A stretch of 64,000 nt of DNA, from contig NZ_JAICBX010000004.1 in assembly GCF_019492055.1 (NCBI RefSeq), positions 548,029-612,028 of the forward strand, given 5' to 3'. The notes below the pieces were generated by a model. The model saw only the letters and a program-made list of their open reading frames with translations, was not told the origin of the DNA and searched no databases. The translations under genes were made by a program, and so were the position numbers. This DNA is from Flavimaribacter sediminis (GTDB lineage: Bacteria; Pseudomonadota; Alphaproteobacteria; Rhizobiales; Rhizobiaceae). Positions 35,002 through 44,364 of this stretch are shown here, piece by piece. Every line of letters starts with the position of its first letter. Position 1 is the first letter of the stretch.

Positions 35002-36527
35002 CGTCGGGGCGCAAGGACAAAGCTGCGATCGGCGTCGAGACGGTCGGTATGACGATGCGGTTCGGCGCCTTCACAGCGCTCGACAATGTCTCCATCAAGG
35101 TGAAGGCGGGGAGTTTCCACGCACTCCTGGGGGAGAACGGCGCCGGAAAATCGACGCTGGTGAAGTGCATCATGGGTTTCTATCAGCCGACCTCCGGCCA
35201 GGTCATGATCGACGATCACGAGGTGGAGATACGGGATCCGAAGACCGCCCACGCGCAAGGCCTTGGCATGGTTTATCAGCATTTCACCCTCGTGCCGTCG
35301 CTTACAGCGGCTGAGAACCTGGTCATCAGTCGCTCTGATGCGCCGGAGATGATCGACTGGCGCAGAGAGAACGGAAAATTGGAATCCTTCATGGAAACAA
35401 TGCCTTTCCGAGTTCCGTTGAATCAGCCTGTGAACCGGCTTGCTGCAGGCGAAAAGCAGAAGCTGGAGTTGCTGAAGCAGCTCTATCTCGGGCGCCGCTT
35501 CCTCATCCTCGACGAGCCGACCTCGGTGCTGACTCCGTCGGAAGCCGACGAACTTCTCGGTATGGTTCGCGGTCTGACAGAGGCCGGCGCGCTGACGGTC
35601 CTGATGATCTCCCACAAGTTCCGCGAGGTCACCGCCTTCGCCGATGACGTTTCGGTGCTGCGGCGCGGATCCTTCGTCGGAGGCGGCAAGGTTTCGGATC
35701 TGGATCACGCGGCTATGGCCGCGATGATGATCGGGGAGAAAGAGTTGCAAAAGACGGCTGAGCGGTCCGGCACAGTCGGCGAGCCAATCCTCACGGTCGA
35801 CAAGGTTTACGCCAGCGACCGGTCAGGACTGAAGTCGATCCGGATCGAGGACCTGACCATTCGCGCCGGGGAGATCGTCGGCATTGCGGGCGTGTCGGGC
35901 AACGGGCAGATGGAGTTGATGGAGATTCTCGCTGGCCAGCGGCCCTATTCGGCGGGCGAGATACGGGTCGAGAACGAACCGTTTTCCGCGACCCGCGCCG
36001 AGGCGCGTGAATTTCACGTGCGGTATCTGCCCGAGGAGCCGCTGCGCAACGCCTGCGCGCCGCGCATGAGCGTCACCGAAAATCTCGCCTTCCGCACATT
36101 TGACGTCAACGACGCCGGCAAGACACGTTTCTGGATCGACCGCGGCCGAATGGGCGAGGCGGCCAGTGAACTGATCGCAGCCTTCAAGGTCAAGACGGCG
36201 TCTCCGGCGAGCCCCATCGATTCGCTGTCCGGCGGCAATGTGCAGCGCGCAGTGCTCGCCAGGGAACTTACAGGCGAGGTGGATCTTCTGATCATCTCGA
36301 ACCCCTGTTTCGGGCTGGATTTCTCCGCTGTGGCCGAAATCCGGGCGCGCATCATGGCCGCGCGCAACGCCGGCGCCGCGGTGCTTCTGATCAGTGAGGA
36401 TCTGGACGAAATTCTCGAATTGTCGGATCGTGTTCTGGTAATGTCAGAGGGCGCGATTGTATATCAGGCGTCAATCGAACAGGCGAGTGTCGTCGATATC
36501 GGAAAACACATGGCAGGTCACGCATGA
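34998..36527 (+). CDS. ABC transporter ATP-binding protein, two-domain YufO type
   Basis: Tandem ATPase of 509 aa. Domain 1 has Walker [10 protein letters not shown], signature LAAGEKQKL and Walker [12 protein letters not shown]. Domain 2 has a divergent P-loop (GVSGNGQME), a good signature [14 protein letters not shown] and a Walker B in which Asp/Glu are replaced ([12 protein letters not shown]), so only domain 1 is likely to hydrolyse ATP well. This asymmetry is normal for BMP/ribose-type systems. The ATG at 34998 overlaps the biuH stop; the stop overlaps the next gene. Confidence 0.92.
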   Translation: MTSGRKDKAAIGVETVGMTMRFGAFTALDNVSIKVKAGSFHALLGENGAGKSTLVKCIMGFYQPTSGQVMIDDHEVEIRDPKTAHAQGLGMVYQHFTLVPSLTAAENLVISRSDAPEMIDWRRENGKLESFMETMPFRVPLNQPVNRLAAGEKQKLELLKQLYLGRRFLILDEPTSVLTPSEADELLGMVRGLTEAGALTVLMISHKFREVTAFADDVSVLRRGSFVGGGKVSDLDHAAMAAMMIGEKELQKTAERSGTVGEPILTVDKVYASDRSGLKSIRIEDLTIRAGEIVGIAGVSGNGQMELMEILAGQRPYSAGEIRVENEPFSATRAEAREFHVRYLPEEPLRNACAPRMSVTENLAFRTFDVNDAGKTRFWIDRGRMGEAASELIAAFKVKTASPASPIDSLSGGNVQRAVLARELTGEVDLLIISNPCFGLDFSAVAEIRARIMAARNAGAAVLLISEDLDEILELSDRVLVMSEGAIVYQASIEQASVVDIGKHMAGHA

Positions 36528-37189
36528 AATTGCTTGATGCAGATCCCTTTCATTTTCCCTTCCATCGGGAAAAGATCGCGCTTGTCGTCATCGACATGCA
36601 GCGTGATTTCGTCGAGCCGGGGGGCTTCGGGGCCAGCCTCGGCAACAATGTCGAACTGCTTCAGAAAATCGTACCCACCGTCAGAAATCTGATTGACGGT
36701 TTTCGCGCAGCGGGTCTGACGATCGTTCACACGCGCGAGTGCCACAAGCCGGACCTTTCGGATTGTCCGCCGGCCAAGCGCGAGCGTGGAAATCCGGCGC
36801 TGCGCATCGGAGATTACGGTCCGATGGGCCGTATTCTGGTGTCCGGCGAGCCCGGCGCGGAGATCGTTCCCGAACTTGCTCCGCATCCCGGCGAACTCGT
36901 CATCGACAAGCCGGGGAAGGGAGCGTTCTACGCCACACCCCTGTCGGGATGGCTGGAGGAACGCGACATCAGTCATCTCGTGTTTGCGGGCGTGACCACG
37001 GAAGTCTGCGTGCAGACCTCGATGCGCGAAGCCAATGATCGCGGCTATCATTGTCTTCTCGCGGAGGACGCGACCGAGAGCTACTTCCCGGAATTCAAGC
37101 AGGCGGTGCTCAACATGATCCGCGCGCAGGGAGCGATCGTCGGCTGGACCGCGCCGACTTCAAAAATTGTGGATGCGCTTCATGCCTAA
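36524..37189 (+). CDS. Isochorismatase-like cysteine hydrolase, BiuH paralogue
   Basis: Protein of 221 aa that shares the BiuH architecture with catalytic D24, K129, C162 and the Q202 equivalent of the biuret-contacting glutamine. It is clearly diverged (SFYATD becomes AFYATP; EDCCAATD becomes EDATESYF). Candidates are triuret hydrolase, ureidoacrylate-type amidase or a second biuret hydrolase; triuret to carboxybiuret is the best fit to the cluster but is inferred. The gene is coupled to the ATPase gene by ATGA and to the cupin gene by an 8-bp overlap. Confidence 0.82.
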   Translation: MKLLDADPFHFPFHREKIALVVIDMQRDFVEPGGFGASLGNNVELLQKIVPTVRNLIDGFRAAGLTIVHTRECHKPDLSDCPPAKRERGNPALRIGDYGPMGRILVSGEPGAEIVPELAPHPGELVIDKPGKGAFYATPLSGWLEERDISHLVFAGVTTEVCVQTSMREANDRGYHCLLAEDATESYFPEFKQAVLNMIRAQGAIVGWTAPTSKIVDALHA

Positions 37190-37517
37190 ACCGTTCGAGT
37201 TCACAGCCCTTCTTGGAGGCGGCTGGAAGAATGTGACGTTCGGTCCTTTTCACGAAGGCATCGAGATATGCCGGCTGGTCGAGGGGGATCCCGAAGTCGC
37301 CTTGCTTCGCTACGAAGCAGGCGCGAAAGCGCCGCGTCACATCCACCATGGCATGGAGTCAATCCTCGTTCTCGAAGGATCGCAAAGTGACGACCACGGC
37401 CGTTACGCCGCCGGTTCGCTCGTCGTAAACAGGAAGGGCTCCGACCATCGCGTGTGGTCGGAGGATGGATGCGTCGTCCTGATCCAGTGGGAAAAACCGG
37501 TGGAGTTCATCGAATAG
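37182..37517 (+). CDS. Cupin domain protein (ChrR-like)
   Basis: A 111-aa single-cupin protein. The metal-side motif is [19 protein letters not shown] (two His, one Glu) and the second motif is [19 protein letters not shown]. Such stand-alone cupins next to amidases often have unknown roles in substrate sensing or isomerisation. Start ATG at 37182 overlaps the preceding stop by 8 bases. It is last in the plus-strand operon and convergent with the allophanate hydrolase gene. Confidence 0.8.
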   Translation: MPKPFEFTALLGGGWKNVTFGPFHEGIEICRLVEGDPEVALLRYEAGAKAPRHIHHGMESILVLEGSQSDDHGRYAAGSLVVNRKGSDHRVWSEDGCVVLIQWEKPVEFIE

Positions 37518-37560
37518 GACGACCTCTGCAAACCCGGCGCGCCAGCAAGCAGCATTTTGA

Positions 37561-39357
37561 TCAGTTCAGGCTCGCGAGATAAGCGCGCCAGCCCCCGAAG
37601 CCGGTGATCTCCTCCGCGCCTTCAAGTCCTGCGGGTTCACACAGAAAACCCTTGACCGACGTCCCGTCGACAAGATCGATCGTGCCAATGCCAAGCGGCT
37701 GGGGAATGCCGGCCATGAACGCGCCAAAAGAGGATATCGGCAGAGCCCAGATTTCGAGGTCGATAGATCCGCCTTCTTCGCTGCGCACGAGGCCCGGCCT
37801 CGCCGGCGGGCCGCCTGCAAGGCTGTAAAAGCGGTAGCTCGGGGCAGTTCTGGTAGCGGAGAGAAACCGGCCGCCAAGCCGCGTAACTTCGCCATTGAGC
37901 GGCAATCCCGACATATGCGCCCCAACCATGGCGACAGCGATTTCATCTGTCTGCGCGGCGGGGAGGCGCTTTGCGGGCTCCGGTAGTCCCCAGCCTGTAG
38001 CGCCCAGAGAAACCTTGGCGTCGTGGTGGAGCCAGGCGCCGATTGACGCCAGGAACGCATCACGTCCCGCGCCTCCGAGCAGCGTGACGCTGCCCGGTCG
38101 CCCGTCCTGTCGCGCCGTCATCGGAACAGCGATCCCGCAAAGGTCGAGCAGATTGACGAAGTTGGTGTAAGTCCCGAGATTGGAGTTCGGCCCGACGGGA
38201 TCATTTTTGAGATCGCTGACGCTGTAGAATGTCGGAACCGTCGGCACACAGAGCATGTCCGCCAAACCCAGTAATGCGCGGGCTTTTCTTTCGAGTTCCT
38301 TCAGGCGGTAAGCGCCTTCGAAAGCATTCGCCGCGCTGAAAGCCTCCGCCTTGGAGATAATTCCGCGCGTTACCGGTAGCAGAGCGTCCGGTTGCGTTTC
38401 GATGACCCGGCGGATCGCGGCGTAACGCTCAGCCACCCACGGGCCTTCGTAGAGCAGTTTCGCAATGTCATAGAATGGCGTGAAGTCGAGTTCCACGATC
38501 TCCATTCCCTTCCGTCGCAAAGTCTCTACTGAGGCGGCGAAGGATTTGGCCTGCAGAGCGTCGCCGAAAAACTCGATGGAAGAACTGTCGGGGATTCCCA
38601 CGGTGAGTGATGGCGGCATTTCGGAAAGCCCGGGCGACGCCAGCTCCCGCGAATATGCGTCTTCCGCGTCGTAGGCGCAGACGGTTCGATAGACGGACCA
38701 CGCGTCGTCGACCGTCAGCGAAAAGATCGACACCGTGTCCAGAGAACGGCAGGCCGGAACGACGCCGAACGACGATATTCCGCCCAGCGTTGGCTTGAGT
38801 CCGACAATGTTGTTGAGCGCGGCCGGCACACGGCCCGATCCGGCCGTATCCGTTCCGAGCGCGAAACTGACGATGCCGCGCGACACGGCGACCGCCGACC
38901 CCGAGCTCGAGCCGCCCGGCACGATCTCCGGATCGATGGCGTTTCGAGGTATCGGGTAGGGGGATCTTACGCCAACGAGACCTGTCGCGAACTGGTCGAG
39001 ATTGGTCTTGCCGATCACCAGCGCTCCGGCCTCGCGAAGCTTCTTGACGCAAAAGGCGTCGGACTGTGGATTATAGGAAAATGCGGGGCATGCCGCCGTC
39101 GTTGGAACGCCGGCGACATCAATATTGTCCTTGACTGCAAAGGGAACGCCATAGAGCGGCTTTTCCTCAGGATCGAAAGGTCCAAGAGCACGCGCCTCGG
39201 CGACGACGTCGGCTTCGTCTCTCAGGCTTATAAAAATTCCGGGATCGTCGGCGAGGCGGATCCTGCGGTAACATTCTGAGACGACGTTTTCCGCAGCCTC
39301 ACCATTTTGATAGGCTTCCCGAAGCCTGGCGATATCGAAAGGCAAGTCCTGTATCAT
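37561..39357 (-). CDS. atzF: Allophanate hydrolase (AtzF type)
   Basis: Amidase-signature enzyme of 598 aa that hydrolyses allophanate to CO2 and ammonia, the step after biuret hydrolysis. The Ser-cisSer-Lys triad is K76 (VKDNIDV), S150/S151 (GGSSSGSA) and S174 (GTDTAGSGR). A C-terminal domain (about 450-598) with GLPLNGEVTRLGG matches the AtzF extension that decarboxylates the carboxyurea intermediate. It is convergent with the biuret operon and divergent from the LysR gene at 39490, which probably controls it. Confidence 0.92.
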   Translation of the reverse strand: MIQDLPFDIARLREAYQNGEAAENVVSECYRRIRLADDPGIFISLRDEADVVAEARALGPFDPEEKPLYGVPFAVKDNIDVAGVPTTAACPAFSYNPQSDAFCVKKLREAGALVIGKTNLDQFATGLVGVRSPYPIPRNAIDPEIVPGGSSSGSAVAVSRGIVSFALGTDTAGSGRVPAALNNIVGLKPTLGGISSFGVVPACRSLDTVSIFSLTVDDAWSVYRTVCAYDAEDAYSRELASPGLSEMPPSLTVGIPDSSSIEFFGDALQAKSFAASVETLRRKGMEIVELDFTPFYDIAKLLYEGPWVAERYAAIRRVIETQPDALLPVTRGIISKAEAFSAANAFEGAYRLKELERKARALLGLADMLCVPTVPTFYSVSDLKNDPVGPNSNLGTYTNFVNLLDLCGIAVPMTARQDGRPGSVTLLGGAGRDAFLASIGAWLHHDAKVSLGATGWGLPEPAKRLPAAQTDEIAVAMVGAHMSGLPLNGEVTRLGGRFLSATRTAPSYRFYSLAGGPPARPGLVRSEEGGSIDLEIWALPISSFGAFMAGIPQPLGIGTIDLVDGTSVKGFLCEPAGLEGAEEITGFGGWRAYLASLN

Positions 39358-39489
39358 TTCATTCCCGCTTGTCGCGCAGCTCCACTATACACGTCCGGAC
39401 GCGTGACTATTAGTCGTGGTGACATATTCGGTCATCTGTTATCTTTTCATCGCATCGCTGCACTTTTTGCACCACTGGAGTATGTCTTC

Positions 39490-40398
39490 ATGCGGATGTT
39501 CCAGACATTCCGGTACATCGACACGGTCGCGCGCGTCGGTTCCATCCGAAGCGCGGCGGAAGCCCTCTCGATTACGTCATCGGCGCTCAACAGGCGCATC
39601 CTTGCCTTCGAGGAAGAACTGGGCGAACCCATTTTCGAACGTCTGCCGCGTGGCGTTCGACTGAATGCGGCCGGCGAAATTCTGATCAATCACATTCGCA
39701 ACCAGATTTTCGATCTCGAACGCGTGCGGTCGCAGATTTCCGATTTGACCGGCATCCGGCGCGGAAACGTGAATGTCGCCTGCAGCCAGGCCCTGGTTCC
39801 ATATTTTCTGCCGCGTCAGATTTCGATCTACCGGGACGAACATCCCGGCGTCACTTTCGGCGTATATGTCCGCGATCGCCGGACGGCGGAAGAAGCCCTG
39901 ATGGATTACAGCGTCGATCTGGCGCTGGTTTTCGAGCCGGTGCGGTTCGCCGACTTCCAGACGATATTGCGGATCAAGCAGCCGGTGCACGCCGTGATGC
40001 GCGCGGGGCATCCGCTCGCCTCGCATAAGGTGCTTCGGCTGCGCGATTGTGCGGCCTGGCCATTGGCTTTGCCAACGGCGCCATACGGCGTGCGCGCGCT
40101 GCTTGAGGCCGGCACGGAGCGTTCGACGCTCAAGGCGCTGCCGTCGATCGAGTCAGACAGCTTCGAGTTTCTGCGAAGCTTCGCCCGAGTGAGTTCCGGG
40201 ATCGGCCTGCAGATCCCGATCGGATTGCCGACTGACAGTCTCGACGCCGATCTCGTGCATCGGCCGATCGATACACGCGATATTCCAGCGGGGATGATTT
40301 ATATGGGACATCTCCGCGGTCGCACGCTGCCTGTCGCGGCGGCGCGCTTCGTTGATCAGCTTTCGAACGCCTTTTCGGAAAATTACGAAACCGATTAG
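39490..40398 (+). CDS. LysR family transcriptional regulator
   Basis: Regulator of 302 aa with a winged-helix N-terminus (VGSIRSAAEALSITSSALNRRILAFEEELG) and a LysR effector domain. Start ATG at 39490 follows GGAG at 39477; the frame extends back to 39307 without a ribosome site and overlaps atzF. Divergent from atzF with 132 bp between, containing a 10-bp palindrome CGTCCGGACG at 39392-39401. Likely controls allophanate/biuret genes, possibly sensing a ureide; inferred from position. Confidence 0.87.
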   Translation: MRMFQTFRYIDTVARVGSIRSAAEALSITSSALNRRILAFEEELGEPIFERLPRGVRLNAAGEILINHIRNQIFDLERVRSQISDLTGIRRGNVNVACSQALVPYFLPRQISIYRDEHPGVTFGVYVRDRRTAEEALMDYSVDLALVFEPVRFADFQTILRIKQPVHAVMRAGHPLASHKVLRLRDCAAWPLALPTAPYGVRALLEAGTERSTLKALPSIESDSFEFLRSFARVSSGIGLQIPIGLPTDSLDADLVHRPIDTRDIPAGMIYMGHLRGRTLPVAAARFVDQLSNAFSENYETD

Positions 40399-40538
40399 CC
40401 TTCTGCTTCAGATCAATGGCGCTGATTTCTGATTCGATCTGCGAGATTCCGCCGCATTGTCGCCAGCGGCATTCAACTTGTCGGCGCCGGAAAATGTCCG
40501 CATAGTAGCGTGGTCAATTTTTCACAAAGGACCAGTAG

Positions 40539-41522
40539 ATGCCCGGAGAACTCAGCGCTGTGGCGGTCGATCAGGCGCAGCTTCCCGTTATCGATATTTC
40601 CGGAATGTCGTCTTCGAAAGAGGATGAACGCCGTGGGGTGGGCAAGGCGTTGCGCGCCGCCTGTCTCGACAAGGGTTTCTTCTATTGTTCCGGGCACGGA
40701 ATTCCTTCAGGCCTGATCGACGCCGTTTTCGCGGAGACGAAGGCATTCTTCGACTTGCCCGAAGAGGCAAAGCTCGCAGTGGACAAGGCGCATTCACCCT
40801 GCAATCGTGGTTACGAGCATCTGGGCGGACAGACCTTGCAGGCCGGCGCCAAGCCGGATCGCAAGGAAGGCTATTACATAGGCTACGAACTGCCGGAGGA
40901 TGATCCGCGCGTCCTGGCCGGCAAGTTCAATCACGGTCCGAACCAGTGGCCTGCGGATCTGCCAGGCTTCAAGCCGGCCATGCGCGCCTACTATGCGGCC
41001 ATGCTCGATCTCGCGGAGCGGCTGATGCGCGGCATGGCGCTGTCGCTGGATCTGGACGAGAACTACTTCAACGGTTTCGTGCGGGATCCGCTCGCCATTC
41101 TGCGCCTGCTGCATTATCCGCCGCAACAACCCCAATCGGACCCGGACGAGCTTGGCGCAGGCGCCCACACGGATTTCGGCGGCTTGACGCTTCTCCTGCA
41201 GGACGACAATGGTGGTCTGCAGGTCTACGATCAGGATAATAAAATCTGGATACGGGCGACGCCGATTCCCGGAACATTCGTCATCAATCTCGGGGACATG
41301 ATCGCCCGCTGGACGAATGATGCCTATCGCTCCACCCTGCACCGCGTGATCAATCATTCCGGACGCGAGCGATATTCGGTTCCGTTCTTCTTCACCGGGA
41401 ACCCCGATTTCGAGGTGTCGTGCATTCCGACTTGCCTGAGCGACGGTCAGACGCCCAAATACGCTCCGGTCAAGGTGGAAGATCATCTGCAGGAAATGTA
41501 TCGCAGAACCTATAATGGGTGA
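40539..41522 (+). CDS. 2OG-Fe(II) oxygenase, isopenicillin N synthase-like
   Basis: Non-haem iron dioxygenase of 327 aa. The iron triad HTD...H is visible as AHTDFGGLTLL and TLHRVINH, and the 2-oxoglutarate arginine as RYSVPFF. The DIOX_N domain precedes it (about 10-120). Such enzymes hydroxylate, desaturate or cleave small substrates using 2-oxoglutarate and O2; the substrate is unknown. It is convergent with the GT25 genes and 2.9 kb from the guanidine operon. Confidence 0.88.
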   Translation: MPGELSAVAVDQAQLPVIDISGMSSSKEDERRGVGKALRAACLDKGFFYCSGHGIPSGLIDAVFAETKAFFDLPEEAKLAVDKAHSPCNRGYEHLGGQTLQAGAKPDRKEGYYIGYELPEDDPRVLAGKFNHGPNQWPADLPGFKPAMRAYYAAMLDLAERLMRGMALSLDLDENYFNGFVRDPLAILRLLHYPPQQPQSDPDELGAGAHTDFGGLTLLLQDDNGGLQVYDQDNKIWIRATPIPGTFVINLGDMIARWTNDAYRSTLHRVINHSGRERYSVPFFFTGNPDFEVSCIPTCLSDGQTPKYAPVKVEDHLQEMYRRTYNG

Positions 41523-41527
41523 GGCTG

Positions 41528-42334
41528 TCAGGCCTCGAAGTCGATCACTGTGCTGAATTTGCCTTTGACCTTGCGATCGATGGACGAGGCAAGTTTCCGA
41601 AAGGGCCTTTCGATTTCTCTTCGAGCTTTTTTCCAGCCGCGAACGGGCGCCTGGGGCTGCTGCATCAGGTGATGGTCGTCGCGCACGCCCTTGACGCTCT
41701 GAAGATTGCCCGCCCTGTTGATTTCTTCGAGCTGCATATCCTGGATGCACAGGGCCGGACTGACCTGGTACAGGTCGAGACCCCGGAAAATACTGAACGT
41801 GGGCGAAAACAGAAATTCGTCCGCAGCGTATAGCCGGGTCTTGGAGAGTTCAAGAAGACGCGCTGCGCAGGATTTCGACAGGATGTAACCGGCTGCGCCC
41901 CAATGCAGCGTATGAAGCCGCAGGAGCTGATGTCCGTGAACCGGCGGCAACGGTGGCCTGGAGCAAAGCACGCTGTTTCTGAATGTCTCGATCTTGATGA
42001 TATCGGCGCCGTCCGGAATCCAGCTGTCGTCTTTCAGGAAAAGATGCGCGTCGCTGGACAGATGGACGTCGTCTTCGAATACGCATACGTAATCGTTGTC
42101 GCCGGAGGCTGCGGCCTCCCAGCACTTGCGATGACTTTTGAAGACCGCGATTTCTGCAGCCATCATGGGAGGCCCGTCGCTGGATTCATTCCAGGCGTCG
42201 ATCTCGACTGGTTTCATTTCATTGGCGTCTATCGCCGGCACGAACTCAGGGACGAGCGTCTGGGCGGCGAAGCTGTCAGTTATCCATTTTCGCCGTTCAA
42301 GGGACCGTTCCAGATTGATGACCAGAAGACGCAT
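41528..42334 (-). CDS. Glycosyltransferase family 25 protein, copy 1
   Basis: LPS-type glycosyltransferase of 268 aa. The start MRLLVINLERSLERRKW is the family hallmark, and the acidic EDDVHL (about 90) is the metal/nucleotide-sugar site. SCAARLLELSKTRLYAADEFLF is the C-terminal acceptor region. ATG at 42334 is supported by AGGGA upstream. It is the downstream member of a tandem pair with the gene at 42337, 2 bp away. Typically adds a sugar to lipo-oligosaccharide or a surface glycan. Confidence 0.85.
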   Translation of the reverse strand: MRLLVINLERSLERRKWITDSFAAQTLVPEFVPAIDANEMKPVEIDAWNESSDGPPMMAAEIAVFKSHRKCWEAAASGDNDYVCVFEDDVHLSSDAHLFLKDDSWIPDGADIIKIETFRNSVLCSRPPLPPVHGHQLLRLHTLHWGAAGYILSKSCAARLLELSKTRLYAADEFLFSPTFSIFRGLDLYQVSPALCIQDMQLEEINRAGNLQSVKGVRDDHHLMQQPQAPVRGWKKARREIERPFRKLASSIDRKVKGKFSTVIDFEA

Positions 42335-42336
42335 GA

Positions 42337-43143
42337 TCATTCCCTGAAGGGGATTTCGCCCCACACGCTGGGGGTCGTCAATCGAACATAGGTCATCCGC
42401 AGCCATTCGCCGAAATTGATGAAGGGCCGCGTCACCTCACGTTTGAACTTCTTCCATCCCTGTCTCGGCTTCAGCATCTCCAGACGCACCGTATGGATCG
42501 TGCTGCCAGGAAGCGGATCGGACGCTTCTGCATAATAGTGCATGGTCTGAATACAGATCGCCGGAACCATCTGCAGGATATCCAGGGTCTGAAACAAACC
42601 AAGTTTCGGGTTAAACATCATTTCGTCCACGGGGTCGTGGAAATCTTCAGTTGTTTTCAGCAGGCGTTCGGCGCAGTCGCGTGAAATGATATAGCCGCCG
42701 GCGCCGATATGACGGCCGAGAAGAGGCGCCAGAATCCGGTCGCCGACCTCGATCGGGTCCTTTGCGAGATATCCGACCTTGTCGCGGAAGGTCTCCAGCT
42801 TGACGATGTCGACGCCGTCTGGAATCCAGTCTGCAGAAGAAACATATTGTGCAGCGTCCCGGCTGAGATAGATGTCGTCTTCAAGAATGCAGACATAATC
42901 GTCGCCATGCTCGATCATGTCATTCCAGCATTTGCGATGACTGAGGAAGCAGGCAACGTCGCCCGGGCTGATCGTCATGATGATTTCACGATCGATCTGA
43001 TGTCGGCTTATCTCTTCCTGAGATAATGACTGGAAATCAACGGCGCTGATCCTGTCGAAGGTCAGTCCGCGTTCGTCCATTTCCTTTTGCATCCAGGTCA
43101 GCCGATCCGGCGACCGATCCAGATTGATCAGCAATATTCTCAT
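42337..43143 (-). CDS. Glycosyltransferase family 25 protein, copy 2
   Basis: Also 268 aa and similar to its neighbour: start MRILLINLDRSPDRLTW, ILEDDIYL metal site and DCAERLLKTTEDFHDPVDEMMF. The two probably arose by tandem duplication and now act in sequence or on alternative acceptors. Start ATG at 43143; an in-frame extension to 43167 is less likely. No other glycan genes are adjacent, so the target polymer is unknown. Confidence 0.85.
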   Translation of the reverse strand: MRILLINLDRSPDRLTWMQKEMDERGLTFDRISAVDFQSLSQEEISRHQIDREIIMTISPGDVACFLSHRKCWNDMIEHGDDYVCILEDDIYLSRDAAQYVSSADWIPDGVDIVKLETFRDKVGYLAKDPIEVGDRILAPLLGRHIGAGGYIISRDCAERLLKTTEDFHDPVDEMMFNPKLGLFQTLDILQMVPAICIQTMHYYAEASDPLPGSTIHTVRLEMLKPRQGWKKFKREVTRPFINFGEWLRMTYVRLTTPSVWGEIPFRE

Positions 43144-43309
43144 GACGCAACTAGGGTCTGCTGGCATGCGCCGCTATTCCGCATCCGGATCGGGCGCCAC
43201 GTTGGTTCTGCACCGTTGCACCGATGCGGCTCACCGATTAGACGTTTTGCCTGTCAAAGTAAACTGTCGCCCACCCCGGGGGACCTCGCGCGGGAGACTT
43301 GCTGTCACG

Positions 43310-44071
43310 ATGTTCGATCCGGTTATTCTCATACACGGCGCCTGGCAGGGAAGCTGGGCCTGGCGGGATCTGATCGGACTGCTGCAGGCGAGGGGGCTGG
43401 CGTGTCACGCCGTCGATCTGCCCGGAAACGGAACGGACGCCACGCCTCCGGAAAGTGTCACCCTCGAGCTTTACGCGCGCCATGTCGAGGATTTCATTGA
43501 CGGTCTCGATAGGCCCGTCAGCCTTGTAGCGCATTCCGGCGGGGGAAATGTCGCGACCGCGGTGGCGGAGGCGCGCCCGGACCGTGTCGCCCGCATCGTT
43601 TACCTTGCAGGAATGATGCTGCCGTCGGGGATGTCGTTCGGTGACCTGCTGGCACAGGAATATGCGCGGGACAGAGGCCTGATCGGGATTGGCGACCATC
43701 TCCTTTGGTCCTCCGACGGATTGATGAGCAGCGTGCCTGCTGATGCGGCGATTGAGATTTTCTACCATGACGCGGAGCCCGCAGCCGCGCGCAAGGCCGC
43801 AGACAAACTGACGCCGCAACCGGAGTCCGGGCGCGCAGTCGCAGCGAACTGGACCGAGGAACGCTACGGGACTGCGCCGCGTCTGTATGTGGAGTGTTCC
43901 ATGGACCGGTCGATCGACGTTTCGTTGCAAAGAAGGATGCAGGAACTGGTGCCGGGCGCTAAAGTCCGGACGCTTGAAACGGGGCATGCACCGCAACTGA
44001 GCGCCCCCGATAAACTGGCCGATACGATTTGGCCATTTCTTGCTGATCAGCAGCCGAACGCTGACCAATAA
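43310..44071 (+). CDS. Alpha/beta hydrolase
   Basis: Hydrolase of 253 aa. Oxyanion region ILIHGAWQGSWAW, nucleophile elbow AHSGGGN (Ser), acid around ECSMDRSID and the His in LETGHAPQLS. The build resembles the methylesterase/salicylate-esterase and hydroxynitrile lyase-like group rather than lipases. Start ATG at 43310 was chosen because earlier in-frame starts extend into non-conserved sequence. It stands alone ahead of the guanidine operon regulatory region. Confidence 0.83.
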   Translation: MFDPVILIHGAWQGSWAWRDLIGLLQARGLACHAVDLPGNGTDATPPESVTLELYARHVEDFIDGLDRPVSLVAHSGGGNVATAVAEARPDRVARIVYLAGMMLPSGMSFGDLLAQEYARDRGLIGIGDHLLWSSDGLMSSVPADAAIEIFYHDAEPAAARKAADKLTPQPESGRAVAANWTEERYGTAPRLYVECSMDRSIDVSLQRRMQELVPGAKVRTLETGHAPQLSAPDKLADTIWPFLADQQPNADQ

Positions 44072-44207
44072 TTATGCAAATGGCCTAAACTTGCTTCTTT
44101 ACGCCAAAAGGCAGTTGGCGCGCGACTGGATTCTGTTTCTCCGAAGTTTTCGCTAAACAACAGAAAACGCGCTGTTTTATTTTCGATTCCCTGTATCGTG
44201 AATTGAC

Positions 44208-44223
44208 TGGCACAACCCTTGCT
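44208..44223 (+). promoter_or_regulatory. Sigma-54 (RpoN) promoter, -24/-12
   Basis: TGGCAC-N5-TTGCT with the obligatory 10 bp between GG and GC, matching the consensus closely. Transcription would start near 44234, two bases before the P1 stem of the riboswitch. The implied regulator is an NtrC-type enhancer-binding protein under nitrogen limitation. Confidence 0.8.
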
Positions 44224-44235
44224 TTCCTGAATGAT

Positions 44236-44364
44236 GTGCAGCGCGCCTAGGGTTCCGGTTCCGCGATTCGACCAAAAATTGCGGAACGCTGGTCCAAGAG
44301 GCGCAAGCCGGCGACATTCATAGCCGGTGACACGGCGGGAAAAAATCCCGGGAGACAACTGCAC
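44236..44364 (+). ncRNA. Guanidine-I riboswitch (ykkC-yxkD class)
   Basis: The conserved core is present in order: CTAGGGTTCCG (44247-44257), a hairpin GTTCCGC/GCGGAAC (44258-44264 and 44281-44287), CTGGTCCAAGAGGCGCA (44289-44305), a GCCGG hairpin, then ACACGGCGGGA (44330-44340) and TCCCGGGAGAC. P1 is GTGCAG (44236-44241) with CTGCAC (44359-44364). It should sense free guanidine and turn on the operon behind it, probably at translation since CCTTC (44381-44385) can pair with the ribosome site. Confidence 0.93.

Noticed and set aside
39459..39474. Minus-strand -24/-12 promoter for atzF
   Set aside because: GG-N10-GC spacing is correct, but both boxes depart from consensus (TGGTGC, GTGCA) and the leader would be about 90 nt; it may equally be a direct repeat TGCAC-tttt-TGCAC.
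40539..41522. Ethylene-forming enzyme
   Set aside because: Only the general 2OG oxygenase motifs are shared; the sequence around the active site reads as an ordinary IPNS-like protein.
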